This document shows positions 1 through 6,939 of a stretch of DNA of 64,000 nt, in pieces. The number at the start of each line of letters is the position of its first letter. Within the stretch, counting starts at the first letter, position 1. Below the pieces are notes generated by a model, which searched no databases, was not told the DNA's origin, and saw nothing but the letters and a program-made list of their open reading frames with translations. Origin of the DNA: Bacteroidales bacterium (GTDB lineage: Bacteria; Bacteroidota; Bacteroidia; Bacteroidales; JAADGE01); NCBI GenBank assembly GCA_021108035.1, contig JAIORQ010000086.1, forward strand, positions 1 to 64,000, read 5' to 3'. The translations under genes were made by a program, and so were the position numbers.

Positions 1-137
1 TTGATTATTTTTAAAAGAACTTTTTTATTCTTAATTGCATCATAACATTTGTGTTAACATACTCAGTGTATATACGTAACTAAAAAACATACTTACGTAC
101 ATATCTGCTTTGTGCGTAATATATTTTGATTAATTTG

Positions 138-176
138 AGTTGCTGTTATTTCTTACAAAGATATGTAACAGCAACT
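138..176. repeat. 11-bp stem-loop near the left end
   Basis: AGTTGCTGTTA at 138-148 is an exact inverted repeat of TAACAGCAACT at 166-176, with a 17-nt loop. It lies downstream of the stop codon of the S4-domain gene (at 207) and may end transcription from that side, although no long T-run follows on the minus strand. The first 200 bases otherwise hold no supported gene. A weaker 7-bp inverted repeat (TACGTAA / TTACGTA) lies at 73-99. Confidence 0.5.
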
Positions 177-206
177 TTTACACAAAATCACTTTGGATTT
201 ATTTTT

Positions 207-584
207 TTATTCAAAAAACTCCTTTAAATCACGGCGTTCTTTTTTGGTTGGCCTGCCGGTTCCTCTGTCTCTTTTTAAAGCAATATTTTTATTGATTACT
301 TCAAGAGTATCAATATATTCTTGAGGGGTTATATCTTCTAAGTAATCAGGAACCAATTTTGCTCCCACTCTGTTGTGAAGTATTTGTTTAATCTTATAAA
401 CTTTGAATACCGGCGGATGTTTTATTTTAAATTCATCTCCCGCTTGAAGTGTTCTTGAAGCCTTTACCGGAAGATCATTTATCAACACTTGTTTGCTTTT
501 GCAAGCATCTGTAGCTTTGCTTCGGGTTTTATATAAACGAACAGACCACAAAAATTTATCGGCTCTTTCAGTTTGTTCACTCAT
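207..584 (-). CDS. S4-domain RNA-binding protein, Hsp15-like
   Basis: A 125-residue protein with an S4 RNA-binding fold in its first ~65 residues (RADKFLWSVRLYKTRSKATD, then KVLIND-like and VKASRTLQAGD segments), followed by a basic tail (RGTGRPTKKERRDLKEFF). This matches the Hsp15/HslR group, which in E. coli binds stalled 50S subunits carrying nascent chains. It is the last gene of a minus-strand set rplY-pth-S4, overlapping the end of pth by 8 nt, so the three are probably cotranscribed. All three concern translation or recovery of peptidyl-tRNA. The family call is firm; the exact substrate is inferred. Confidence 0.85.
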   Translation of the reverse strand: MSEQTERADKFLWSVRLYKTRSKATDACKSKQVLINDLPVKASRTLQAGDEFKIKHPPVFKVYKIKQILHNRVGAKLVPDYLEDITPQEYIDTLEVINKNIALKRDRGTGRPTKKERRDLKEFFE

Positions 585-1257
585 CTTTCTTTTTGTTTAA
601 CTTATCTAATTCTTTTTGAAAATCATACTTTGAATTGAAAAAATTCATTGTTCTTTCAATATCTATAGTGCCAAAGTTTTTTATTGCCCCGATTACTTTT
701 TTTAATCTTTCGGGAAGCAGTTTTGTTTCATCTTCTGTCCAGTCATCCAAAACATAATTAACTTGGCTGCCTTTATAAAATTGTTTTCCTATCCCGAAAC
801 GTAAACGATTAAAGTTTTGATGCCCCAGTACGGCAATAATATCTGTCAATCCGTTATGGCCTCCTGCACCGCCTTTATTTTTAATTCTTACGGTACCAAA
901 GGGCAAAGCTAAATCATCAACAATTACAAGGGTTTTATCTGTACTTACTTTTTCTTTCTTCATCCAATAATCCACAGCTTTACCGCTCAAATTCATGTAG
1001 GTCATAGGTTTGACCAAGACAAAGATTCGTCCTTTGAATTTAACTTTTGCAACATCAGCATAACGTTTATGCTCAAAACAAGTATCGGACGCCTCAGCAA
1101 AAGCGTCCAATACTTTAAAACCTATGTTGTGCCTGGTATCGGTATATTTTTCACCGGGATTTCCCAAGCCTGCAATAAGATATTTCATTTCATTTATATC
1201 TTCGACTTTCTTTGATCTTTTATTTTTAAACAAAAAATCTTTTAGTCGAAAAATCAT
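577..1257 (-). CDS. pth: peptidyl-tRNA hydrolase
   Basis: Releases peptides from peptidyl-tRNA that has dropped off ribosomes. The core begins MKYLIAGLGNPGEKY at residue 24 and carries the catalytic His in DTRHNIGF, the MTYMNLSG segment, the VIVDDLALPFG Asp and the GGAGGHNGL loop, all hallmarks of bacterial Pth. The ATG at 1257 overlaps the rplY stop as ATGA, pointing to translational coupling and a 23-residue basic N-terminal extension; from memory such extensions occur in Bacteroidota Pth. The alternative start is ATG at 1188, giving a family-standard 203 residues. Total length of 226 with a Lys-rich C-terminus is otherwise normal. Confidence 0.93.
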   Translation of the reverse strand: MIFRLKDFLFKNKRSKKVEDINEMKYLIAGLGNPGEKYTDTRHNIGFKVLDAFAEASDTCFEHKRYADVAKVKFKGRIFVLVKPMTYMNLSGKAVDYWMKKEKVSTDKTLVIVDDLALPFGTVRIKNKGGAGGHNGLTDIIAVLGHQNFNRLRFGIGKQFYKGSQVNYVLDDWTEDETKLLPERLKKVIGAIKNFGTIDIERTMNFFNSKYDFQKELDKLNKKKDE

Positions 1258-1937
1258 TTCTTTCCTTCAGTTTTTTCCCCTGCTTTTGCTTCTCCTTCTT
1301 TTGCTTCTCCTTCTTTTGCTTCTCCTTCTTCTCCTTCTCCTTCTTCTCCTTCTTCAAGTTCTTCTTCAAGTTCTTCTTCAGTTTTAGCAAGACGAGTAAC
1401 TTCAACTGCTACTACTATTGATTGAGGATCTAAGAATTTCAATTTATCAAATTGTTCATCAAGCTCATTAACTTTAATTGAATCTCCTATATTTAAATCT
1501 GTAATATCTAAAGTGAAATCATCAGGCAATAATTCAGCAAGAGCTTGAACTGCCAATTTTCTTCTTGCTATTCTTAATACACCCCCTGCTTGAATACCTA
1601 CAGATAAGCCGGTAGTTTTTACGGGAACTTCAACAGTAAATTCTTTTGATATATCAATTCTAAAAAAATCTATATGCATAATTTCATCAGTTACCGGATG
1701 AAAATCAACAGATTTCATAACAGTATCATATTTATTATCATCAATATTTAAAGAAATAATATAAGAATTTGGTGTATAAACCAATTTCCGGAATTCATTT
1801 TTATGGGCATGAAAATGAATATTTTCTTCTTTCTGTCCGTACATTACACAAGGAACATGCCCTTTTCTTCTTAAATGTTTTGTTGCTTTCTTTCCTGTTT
1901 CTTTTCTGCTGATTGTTTTAATTTCAATTGTTTTCAT
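1254..1937 (-). CDS. rplY: 50S ribosomal protein L25 (Ctc family) with acidic repeat tail
   Basis: Two-domain L25/TL5/Ctc protein that binds 5S rRNA. The N-terminal part (KTISRKETGKKATKHLRRKG, then VPCVMYG) is the L25 domain; the rest, including VDFHPVTDEIMHIDFFRI, is the TL5-type beta domain. I start it at ATG 1937 (MKTIEIKT); an in-frame ATG at 1994 would add 19 residues that look like leader, not L25. The last ~40 residues are low-complexity Glu/Gly/Lys repeats (EGEAK units), encoded by tandem DNA repeats. First gene of the rplY-pth-S4 set, joined to pth by an ATGA overlap. Confidence 0.93.
   Translation of the reverse strand: MKTIEIKTISRKETGKKATKHLRRKGHVPCVMYGQKEENIHFHAHKNEFRKLVYTPNSYIISLNIDDNKYDTVMKSVDFHPVTDEIMHIDFFRIDISKEFTVEVPVKTTGLSVGIQAGGVLRIARRKLAVQALAELLPDDFTLDITDLNIGDSIKVNELDEQFDKLKFLDPQSIVVAVEVTRLAKTEEELEEELEEGEEGEGEEGEAKEGEAKEGEAKAGEKTEGKK
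1284..1381. repeat. tandem repeats inside the rplY 3' end
   Basis: Three exact copies of a 15-bp unit (TTTTGCTTCTCCTTC on the plus strand) fill 1284-1328. They are followed by TTCTCC repeats and about two and a half copies of a 12-bp AAGTTCTTCTTC unit to 1381. The units are multiples of three, so copy-number change would lengthen or shorten the acidic EGEAK/EELEE tail of L25 without shifting the frame. Confidence 0.85.
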
Positions 1938-2047
1938 TTTAATTAGATTTGTGCTACTAAGATTTAAGTAAAAACTTCTTATGAAGAAAAGCACTTTATC
2001 CCCATCACACTGTTATTAATTTGCTTTTATGTTTTAATTTCGAGCCG

Positions 2048-2074
2048 CAAAAATATAAAATATTTCGGCTCAAA
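2048..2074 (-). promoter_or_regulatory. possible rplY promoter
   Basis: On the minus strand TATTTTTG (2055-2048) matches the Bacteroidota -7 consensus TAnnTTTG, and TTTG (2074-2071) could be the -33 element, but the 15-nt spacing is short. It would serve rplY with a leader of about 100 nt. It lies back to back with the hsdM promoter. Confidence 0.3.
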
Positions 2075-2083
2075 AAAATATAA

Positions 2084-2114
2084 ATTGCAAATGCCGATTT
2101 AATTTTTAAATTTG
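2084..2114 (+). promoter_or_regulatory. predicted hsdM promoter
   Basis: TAAATTTG at 2107-2114 fits TAnnTTTG, and ATTG at 2084-2087 stands in the -33 place with a 19-nt spacer. The hsdM ATG follows 37 nt later. Seen by pattern match only. Confidence 0.5.
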
Positions 2115-2151
2115 ACAAACAAACAAAGCACACGAAGAACAATTTAAAAAA

Positions 2152-3888
2152 ATGACTAATTTTCAAGATAAAGCCAATTTTATTTGGAACATTGCTGACT
2201 ATTTAAGAGGCGATTACAAGCAAGCCGAATACGGAAAAATCATTCTGCCTTTTACCGTTTTAAGACGATTAGACGGCTTGTTGGAAAAAACAAAACCCGA
2301 AGTTTTAAAACAATACGAAAAAACAAAAGCACAGAGTGAAGAAGTAATCGACCGCATTTTAAATCAAAAGTCCGGTTACGGTTTTTTTCATAATCACCAC
2401 AACATGGATTTTGAAAAATTAGTCAGTGATCCGGATAATATTAAGAAGAATCTCGAATGGTATATTGCAGGATTTTCAGCAAGCATTAAAGAAATATTTG
2501 ACAACTCCCGGTTTCGTGAGCAAATTGAACGCTTGGACAAAGCAAATTTATTATACTTGATAATAAAGGAATTTGCAAACATCAATTTATCAGATATTCA
2601 CGACCTTGAAATGGGTTATACTTTTGAGCATCTGATAAGGAAATTTGCAGAAGCATCAAACGAAACAGCCGGAGAACATTTTACCCCGCGTGAAGTTATT
2701 GATTTAATGACACATCTTTTATTTGTTGAAGAAGACAATATTTTCAACGAAGGAATTGTAAGAGATATGTATGACCCGGCTTGCGGAACAGGCGGTATGC
2801 TTTCCGTTGCCGATAAATATTTTCACGACCATAATTCAAGCGACAGCTCACAATTAAACCTCTACGGACAAGAGCTTAATCCGGAAAGTTATGCCATGTG
2901 CCGAGCCGATATGATGATAAAAGGACAAAACCCCGGCAATATTATATTGGGTAATTCCTTTACGGAAGACGGTTTAAGAAATGAAAAATTTCATTACATG
3001 CTTTCTAATCCGCCTTTCGGTGTAAATTGGAAAAAAGTGCAAAGCCAAATAAAAGACGAACACGAAACATCCGGCTTTGCAGGTCGTTTCGGTCCGGGTT
3101 TACCCTCTGTAAGTGACGGCTCATTATTATTCCTTTTACACATGATTTCAAAAATGAAATCCGTAAAAGACGGCGGTTCACGTATAGCAATTGTATTTAA
3201 CGGCTCACCTTTGTTTACCGGAAGTGCCGGAAGCGGTGTTTCAAACATCCGTAAATGGATTATTGAAAATGATTTATTGGAAGGCATTGTTGCCATGCCA
3301 ACCCAATTGTTTTACAATACAGGCATTTCAACCTATGTTTGGATACTGTCAAACAGAAAATCCGGCAAACGAAAAGGCAAAATACAATTAGTAAATGCCG
3401 TTGAAATGTATAAAAAAATGAAACGCAGTTTGGGAAACAAGCGTAATGAAATTCAAACAAACCAAATTGATGAAATAGCTGAAATATACGGTGCTTTTAA
3501 AAATGAAGGAATAAGCAAAATATTCGACAACGAAGATTTCGGATACACACGCATACAAGTTGACCGCCCACAAAAAGACGAAAAAGATTTTTTGCGAAAG
3601 CAAAAACCGATTAAGGACAATAAAGGAAAACCAAAAGCCGATACAAAACTGCGTGACAATGAAAACATCCCTTTAAAAGACAATGTTGAAGAATACTTTA
3701 AACGAGAAGTTTTACCACACGTTCCGGATGCATGGATAGACCACACAAAGACAAAAATAGGTTATGAAATTAACTTCACAAGACACTTTTACGAATACAA
3801 ACCATTACGCAGTTTGGAAGATATCCGGCTAGACATATTAAAATTAGAAAGCCAAACCGCAAGCTCAATTAAAAATATTGTAAACTAA
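2152..3888 (+). CDS. hsdM: type I restriction-modification system, N6-adenine methyltransferase subunit
   Basis: Modification subunit of a type I RM enzyme; transfers a methyl group from SAM to adenine and pairs with HsdS, which chooses the site. The N-terminal HsdM helical domain (about 5-140, FIWNIADYLRGDYKQAEYGK) precedes the Rossmann methylase domain with SAM motif DPACGTGG at 208-215 and catalytic NPPF at 286-289. The gene is 578 residues, a little longer than classical HsdM, with a Lys-rich stretch around 480-520. Its stop overlaps the hsdS start by one base (TAATG), so the two are coupled. GC content looks higher here than in the 18-36 kb region. Confidence 0.96.
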   Translation: MTNFQDKANFIWNIADYLRGDYKQAEYGKIILPFTVLRRLDGLLEKTKPEVLKQYEKTKAQSEEVIDRILNQKSGYGFFHNHHNMDFEKLVSDPDNIKKNLEWYIAGFSASIKEIFDNSRFREQIERLDKANLLYLIIKEFANINLSDIHDLEMGYTFEHLIRKFAEASNETAGEHFTPREVIDLMTHLLFVEEDNIFNEGIVRDMYDPACGTGGMLSVADKYFHDHNSSDSSQLNLYGQELNPESYAMCRADMMIKGQNPGNIILGNSFTEDGLRNEKFHYMLSNPPFGVNWKKVQSQIKDEHETSGFAGRFGPGLPSVSDGSLLFLLHMISKMKSVKDGGSRIAIVFNGSPLFTGSAGSGVSNIRKWIIENDLLEGIVAMPTQLFYNTGISTYVWILSNRKSGKRKGKIQLVNAVEMYKKMKRSLGNKRNEIQTNQIDEIAEIYGAFKNEGISKIFDNEDFGYTRIQVDRPQKDEKDFLRKQKPIKDNKGKPKADTKLRDNENIPLKDNVEEYFKREVLPHVPDAWIDHTKTKIGYEINFTRHFYEYKPLRSLEDIRLDILKLESQTASSIKNIVN

Positions 3889-5222
3889 TGAAACCATACA
3901 ATAAATATAAAAATTCAGGCATTAAATTGATAGGCGATATTCCAAAGCATTGGGAGATAAAAAAAATAAAACATGTTGCTAAAATTTTTGGTCGTATAGG
4001 GTATCGAGGATATAAAACAACGGATTTAGTAGATAAGGGAAATGGAGCAATAACAATTAGTCCATCGAATATGAAGGATTATAATATGGACTTTTCTAAC
4101 TGCACATATCTTTCTTGGGAGAAGTATGAAGAATCTCCTGAAATAAAAGTATACAACGGAGATATTCTATTTGTCAAAACCGGTTCTACTTATGGTAAAT
4201 CTTCGATAGTTAGTAATCTTAACGAAAAGGCAACAATTAATCCTCAAAGCATTGTAATTAAGGAGATTAAATGCAATAATGAATTGCTTTGGTATATAAT
4301 AAAATCCAAAGGCGTTCAATTTCAAGTTGAAGAAACTGTTGTTGGAGGAACCATTCCAACAATATCACAGGAAAAAATTAATAATTATAAATTTCCTCTA
4401 ACTTCTGATAAAAACGAACAAACCCAAATAGCCAACTACCTCGACAAAAAAACCACCCAAATAGACCAAACCATTATCCAAAAAGAAAAACTAATAGAAC
4501 TTTACGAAGAAGAAAAAAAAGCAATCATTAACCAAGCCGTTACAAAAGGCTTAAATAAAAATGTAAAACTAAAATCATCCGGTATAGACCGGCTCGGTGA
4601 TATTCCGGAGCTTTGGGAGTTAAAGAAGTTGAAACATTGTTCTATAATTAATAATGAACAGCTATCAGAAAAAACAGATGACGATTATCAGATTAGATAT
4701 ATTGATATAGGCTCTATTAATAATCAAATTCTACAAAAAAAAACGGAAGTCCTATTATTTAAAAATGCTCCATCAAGAGCAAGAAGGATAGTAAAACAAG
4801 GAGATACGATTGTTTCAACAGTTAGAACATACTTAAAAGCAATATTACACATTGACTTTGAAGACAATAATTTAATTGCATCAACAGGCTTTGCAGTTGT
4901 ATCTCCACTTACAAAATATTTCATTAATAAATTTTTATATTTTCTTTTAAGTTCAGAGCTAATTATTAATGAAGTTGTCTCAAAATCGGTAGGTGTCAGT
5001 TATCCGGCAATAAATTCAGTAGTTTTTTCTAACATTGTTGTTTGGATACCATCCACAAAAGAACAAACCCAAATCGTCCGGCATATAGAAGAACAAAGCG
5101 AACGCATAAACAAAGCCGTAACAAAAGCAAAAAAAGAAATAGAACTCATAAAAGAATACCGCCAAGCCCTAATATTCGAAGCCGTAACCGGCAAAATTGA
5201 TGTAAGAGAAGAAGCCATATAA
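3888..5222 (+). CDS. hsdS: type I restriction-modification system, specificity subunit
   Basis: Determines the bipartite DNA target of the HsdMSR complex. The protein has two half-repeats, each beginning with the same conserved segment (GDIPKHWEIKKIKH at 16-29, GDIPELWELKKLKH at 237-250), then a variable target recognition domain, then a conserved helical region (NEQTQIANYLDKKTTQID near 176 and KEQTQIVRHIEEQSERIN near the C-terminus) forming the spacer coiled coils. The two recognition domains differ, so an asymmetric bipartite site is expected. Length of 444 is typical. The DNA of the recognition domains is more AT-rich than the conserved parts, as usual for exchanged domains. Confidence 0.95.
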   Translation: MKPYNKYKNSGIKLIGDIPKHWEIKKIKHVAKIFGRIGYRGYKTTDLVDKGNGAITISPSNMKDYNMDFSNCTYLSWEKYEESPEIKVYNGDILFVKTGSTYGKSSIVSNLNEKATINPQSIVIKEIKCNNELLWYIIKSKGVQFQVEETVVGGTIPTISQEKINNYKFPLTSDKNEQTQIANYLDKKTTQIDQTIIQKEKLIELYEEEKKAIINQAVTKGLNKNVKLKSSGIDRLGDIPELWELKKLKHCSIINNEQLSEKTDDDYQIRYIDIGSINNQILQKKTEVLLFKNAPSRARRIVKQGDTIVSTVRTYLKAILHIDFEDNNLIASTGFAVVSPLTKYFINKFLYFLLSSELIINEVVSKSVGVSYPAINSVVFSNIVVWIPSTKEQTQIVRHIEEQSERINKAVTKAKKEIELIKEYRQALIFEAVTGKIDVREEAI

Positions 5223-5231
5223 CAAACTACC

Positions 5232-5257
5232 CTGACAGTGGTTAAAAACCCTGTCAG
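5232..5257. terminator. stem-loop after hsdS, possible terminator
   Basis: CTGACAG (5232-5238) pairs with CTGTCAG (5251-5257). Inside it GGTT pairs with AACC across an AAA loop, giving an 11-bp stem with one bulged T. It starts 10 nt after the hsdS stop. The following bases are only moderately T-rich, so termination is likely but unproven. The loop size matches the other three-base-loop hairpins of this window. Confidence 0.45.
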
Positions 5258-5419
5258 CGGTTTCATTTTATATCCATTTTTTTACTTCCATACTACTGTT
5301 AATAAAAATATTTTTATTACAAAGAATTAATACATAGTTTTGTATTTACGTTATAATTAACTTATATTCAGGCCTATATGTTTTGGCTAAATAAAATATT
5401 ATTGCTTTATTTAAAAAAA

Positions 5420-5437
5420 GTTTAGTTATCACTAAAC
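5420..5437. promoter_or_regulatory. 18-bp palindrome, probable operator of the toxin-antitoxin-chaperone genes
   Basis: GTTTAGTTATCACTAAAC is a perfect inverted repeat (7-bp arms, 4-bp centre) lying 13 bp before the ATG of the toxin-like gene. HTH antitoxins of the HigA type usually repress their own operon by binding such palindromes, so this is the likely operator. No clean TAnnTTTG was found next to it; the nearest match is TAGTTTTG at 5335-5342. Confidence 0.5.
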
Positions 5438-5450
5438 ATTCTTAAAAAAT

Positions 5451-5843
5451 ATGTCTAACTTTGCAATACAGAAAATAAATGAAATAACCGGTAAAATTAA
5501 ATTTTACAAACTCCTATTGGGTGATACCTGTGAGTTTGATGAGTTCTGGGAGGCAATTGAAAAATCCGGTAATTTAAACAAGGAACTTATTAAAATGCAA
5601 ACATTAATGCAGGAAGTATCGGAAATGAATATGCTTCCGGCTACAAAATTTAAAAGCATTACACCAAAAAAAGAAACAATAAAAGAGTATGAAGTCAAAA
5701 CAAAAAACTTACGCTTATATATGTTTCACGAAGAACATACCGGCAGAATTATTGTGTGCGGAGGTAAAAAATCAACACAGCCCAAAGACATAAAACATTT
5801 TCGAAAAATAAAAAAACAATATTTCGAAGAAAAACAGACTTAA
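5451..5843 (+). CDS. RelE/HigB-like toxin of a toxin-antitoxin-chaperone module
   Basis: A 130-residue protein whose C-terminal half (KTKNLRLYMFHEEHTGRI, then CGGKKSTQPKDIKHFRKIKK) looks like the beta-sheet and basic C-terminal helix of RelE/ParE-superfamily toxins, which in the HigB branch cut mRNA on ribosomes. Its N-terminal ~75 residues are helical and I do not recognise them. The call rests mainly on context: next come an Xre-type antitoxin-like gene and a SecB-like gene, the toxin-first order of HigBA-SecB systems. It starts 13 bp after a palindromic operator-like site. Candidate active residues are the Lys/Arg/His of the last 35 positions. Confidence 0.65.
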   Translation: MSNFAIQKINEITGKIKFYKLLLGDTCEFDEFWEAIEKSGNLNKELIKMQTLMQEVSEMNMLPATKFKSITPKKETIKEYEVKTKNLRLYMFHEEHTGRIIVCGGKKSTQPKDIKHFRKIKKQYFEEKQT

Positions 5844-5883
5844 AAACATAAAGAACAATATAATTAACTTACAGTCATAAATT

Positions 5884-6270
5884 ATGTTATCTCAAAAAGA
5901 GCTTATACAAAGACCCGAATATTGGATAGAAACTTTACAAAATGAAATTTTTCGTCAAGTTTATACATATATGAATAATGAAAAGCTAAATCAAACGCAA
6001 CTTGCCGAGAAACTTGGTTTTTCAAGAGGATACATATCTCAAATTTTAAACGGTAATTTTAATTTTTCAATAAAAAAACTTATTGAATTATCAATTTCAA
6101 TAGGTGTTGTTCCTAAAATTCAGTTTCAATCAATTTACGAGTATATTGAAGAGAAAGAACAAAACAAAGTTTTTTATTTGGAATATACTGAAACTATGAG
6201 AGAAACGACAGAACAAGAAATTGTTGTGATACCTAATAAATCAGAGTTTAAAACTTTACTTACAGCATAA
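5884..6270 (+). CDS. Xre/HigA-like antitoxin with C-terminal extension
   Basis: A 128-residue DNA-binding protein. Residues 36-58 (NQTQLAEKLGFSRGYISQIL) are a clear helix-turn-helix of the Xre/Cro class. About 45 residues follow the HTH core (84-128). In chaperone-controlled HigA antitoxins a C-terminal segment (the chaperone addiction sequence) makes the antitoxin unstable unless a SecB-like protein binds it; this tail is the natural candidate here, by inference. The gene lies 40 bp after the toxin and 9 bp before the SecB-like gene. It probably represses the operon through the palindrome at 5420-5437. Confidence 0.78.
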   Translation: MLSQKELIQRPEYWIETLQNEIFRQVYTYMNNEKLNQTQLAEKLGFSRGYISQILNGNFNFSIKKLIELSISIGVVPKIQFQSIYEYIEEKEQNKVFYLEYTETMRETTEQEIVVIPNKSEFKTLLTA

Positions 6271-6279
6271 CAAAGTTAA

Positions 6280-6717
6280 ATGAAAAAAGAAATTACATTC
6301 GATATAGGAATTAGAAAAATTAAAGATTTGGCTTTTTCTGTAAATGAAGATGTTGAGTTTAAGAAAGAAACAAGCATACAAATAAACTCCGGTTTACAAT
6401 TCAACAAATCTGATGATACGATAGAATTGCTTCTGAATATTAATTTCCTGACAAAAGAGAGTAATATTGAATTCATGAACAGTAGAACAAGTAATATTTT
6501 TTATATTCCAAACCTTGTTCAGTATGAAAATAAAACAAATCCGGATATGTTTAATTTGCCGGATGCAATGCTTATAACAATAGTCAGCCTATCAATAACT
6601 CATGCACGTGCTTTAATTTCTCGTAATGCAAAAGGAACTAAATTTGAAGATATATACTTGCCTATTTTTAATCCGGCAGACTTAACAAAGAATTTATTTT
6701 CGAAAAAGTCGAAATAA
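6280..6717 (+). CDS. SecB-like chaperone of the toxin-antitoxin module
   Basis: A 145-residue protein that I read as SecB-like. The C-terminal part (SITHARALISRNAKG, then IYLPIFNPADLTK) has the layout of SecB's last strand and helix, where SecB has a similar run ending in a PVNF-type motif; the centre (DDTIELLLNINFLTKE) is alternating beta-strand as in the SecB fold. Length fits (SecB ~150). It sits 9 bp after the HigA-like gene, where TAC systems carry their dedicated chaperone. Expected role: bind the antitoxin tail, protect it from proteolysis and so keep the toxin neutral. Recognition is from memory and not from a profile search. Confidence 0.65.
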   Translation: MKKEITFDIGIRKIKDLAFSVNEDVEFKKETSIQINSGLQFNKSDDTIELLLNINFLTKESNIEFMNSRTSNIFYIPNLVQYENKTNPDMFNLPDAMLITIVSLSITHARALISRNAKGTKFEDIYLPIFNPADLTKNLFSKKSK

Positions 6718-6787
6718 GGAAAAAACAAACCTGAACTTGATAGTTTCTTTGCAACTATTTAAGCATTCAAAATATATTTCTTAATTT

Positions 6788-6814
6788 AGCTGTCCTCAAA
6801 AGACAGCTTTTTTT
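6788..6814 (+). terminator. intrinsic terminator of the toxin-antitoxin-chaperone operon
   Basis: AGCTGTC (6788-6794) pairs with GACAGCT (6802-6808) across a 7-nt loop, and the stem runs straight into a T-run to 6814. It lies 70 nt after the SecB-like stop, so the three-gene module is a transcription unit separate from hsdR. Confidence 0.85.
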
Positions 6815-6828
6815 ATTTATTAAGTAAA

Positions 6829-6911
6829 AAAGTCTGTAAGACTTTAACAATAATAACCGCAGGCATAGCCTGTGGTATGTAAACGGTCAAAAACCAACCC
6901 TGAAAGGGTTG
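6829..6911. repeat. array of three hairpins with three-base loops
   Basis: Three unrelated perfect or near-perfect stems, each closing on a 3-nt loop, lie in a row: AAAGTCT-GTA-AGACTTT (6829-6845); ACCGCAGGC-ATA-GCCTGTGGT (6856-6876, one G.T pair); CAACCCT-GAA-AGGGTTG (6895-6911). There is no T-run after them. They fill the gap between the TAC terminator and hsdR (ATG at 6940), so any hsdR leader RNA would contain them. The layout suggests a REP-type extragenic element. Confidence 0.75.
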
Positions 6912-6939
6912 AACAACAGAACAATTTAATATTCAAAAA

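Noticed and set aside
1124-1387. Plus-strand frame with a long poly-Leu run
   Set aside because: It is the antisense reading of the rplY acidic repeats and pth.
3888-5222. Phase-variable hsdS by inverted repeats or recombinase
   Set aside because: Only one hsdS is present, no silent cassette or invertase gene nearby; the two half-repeats are normal for HsdS.
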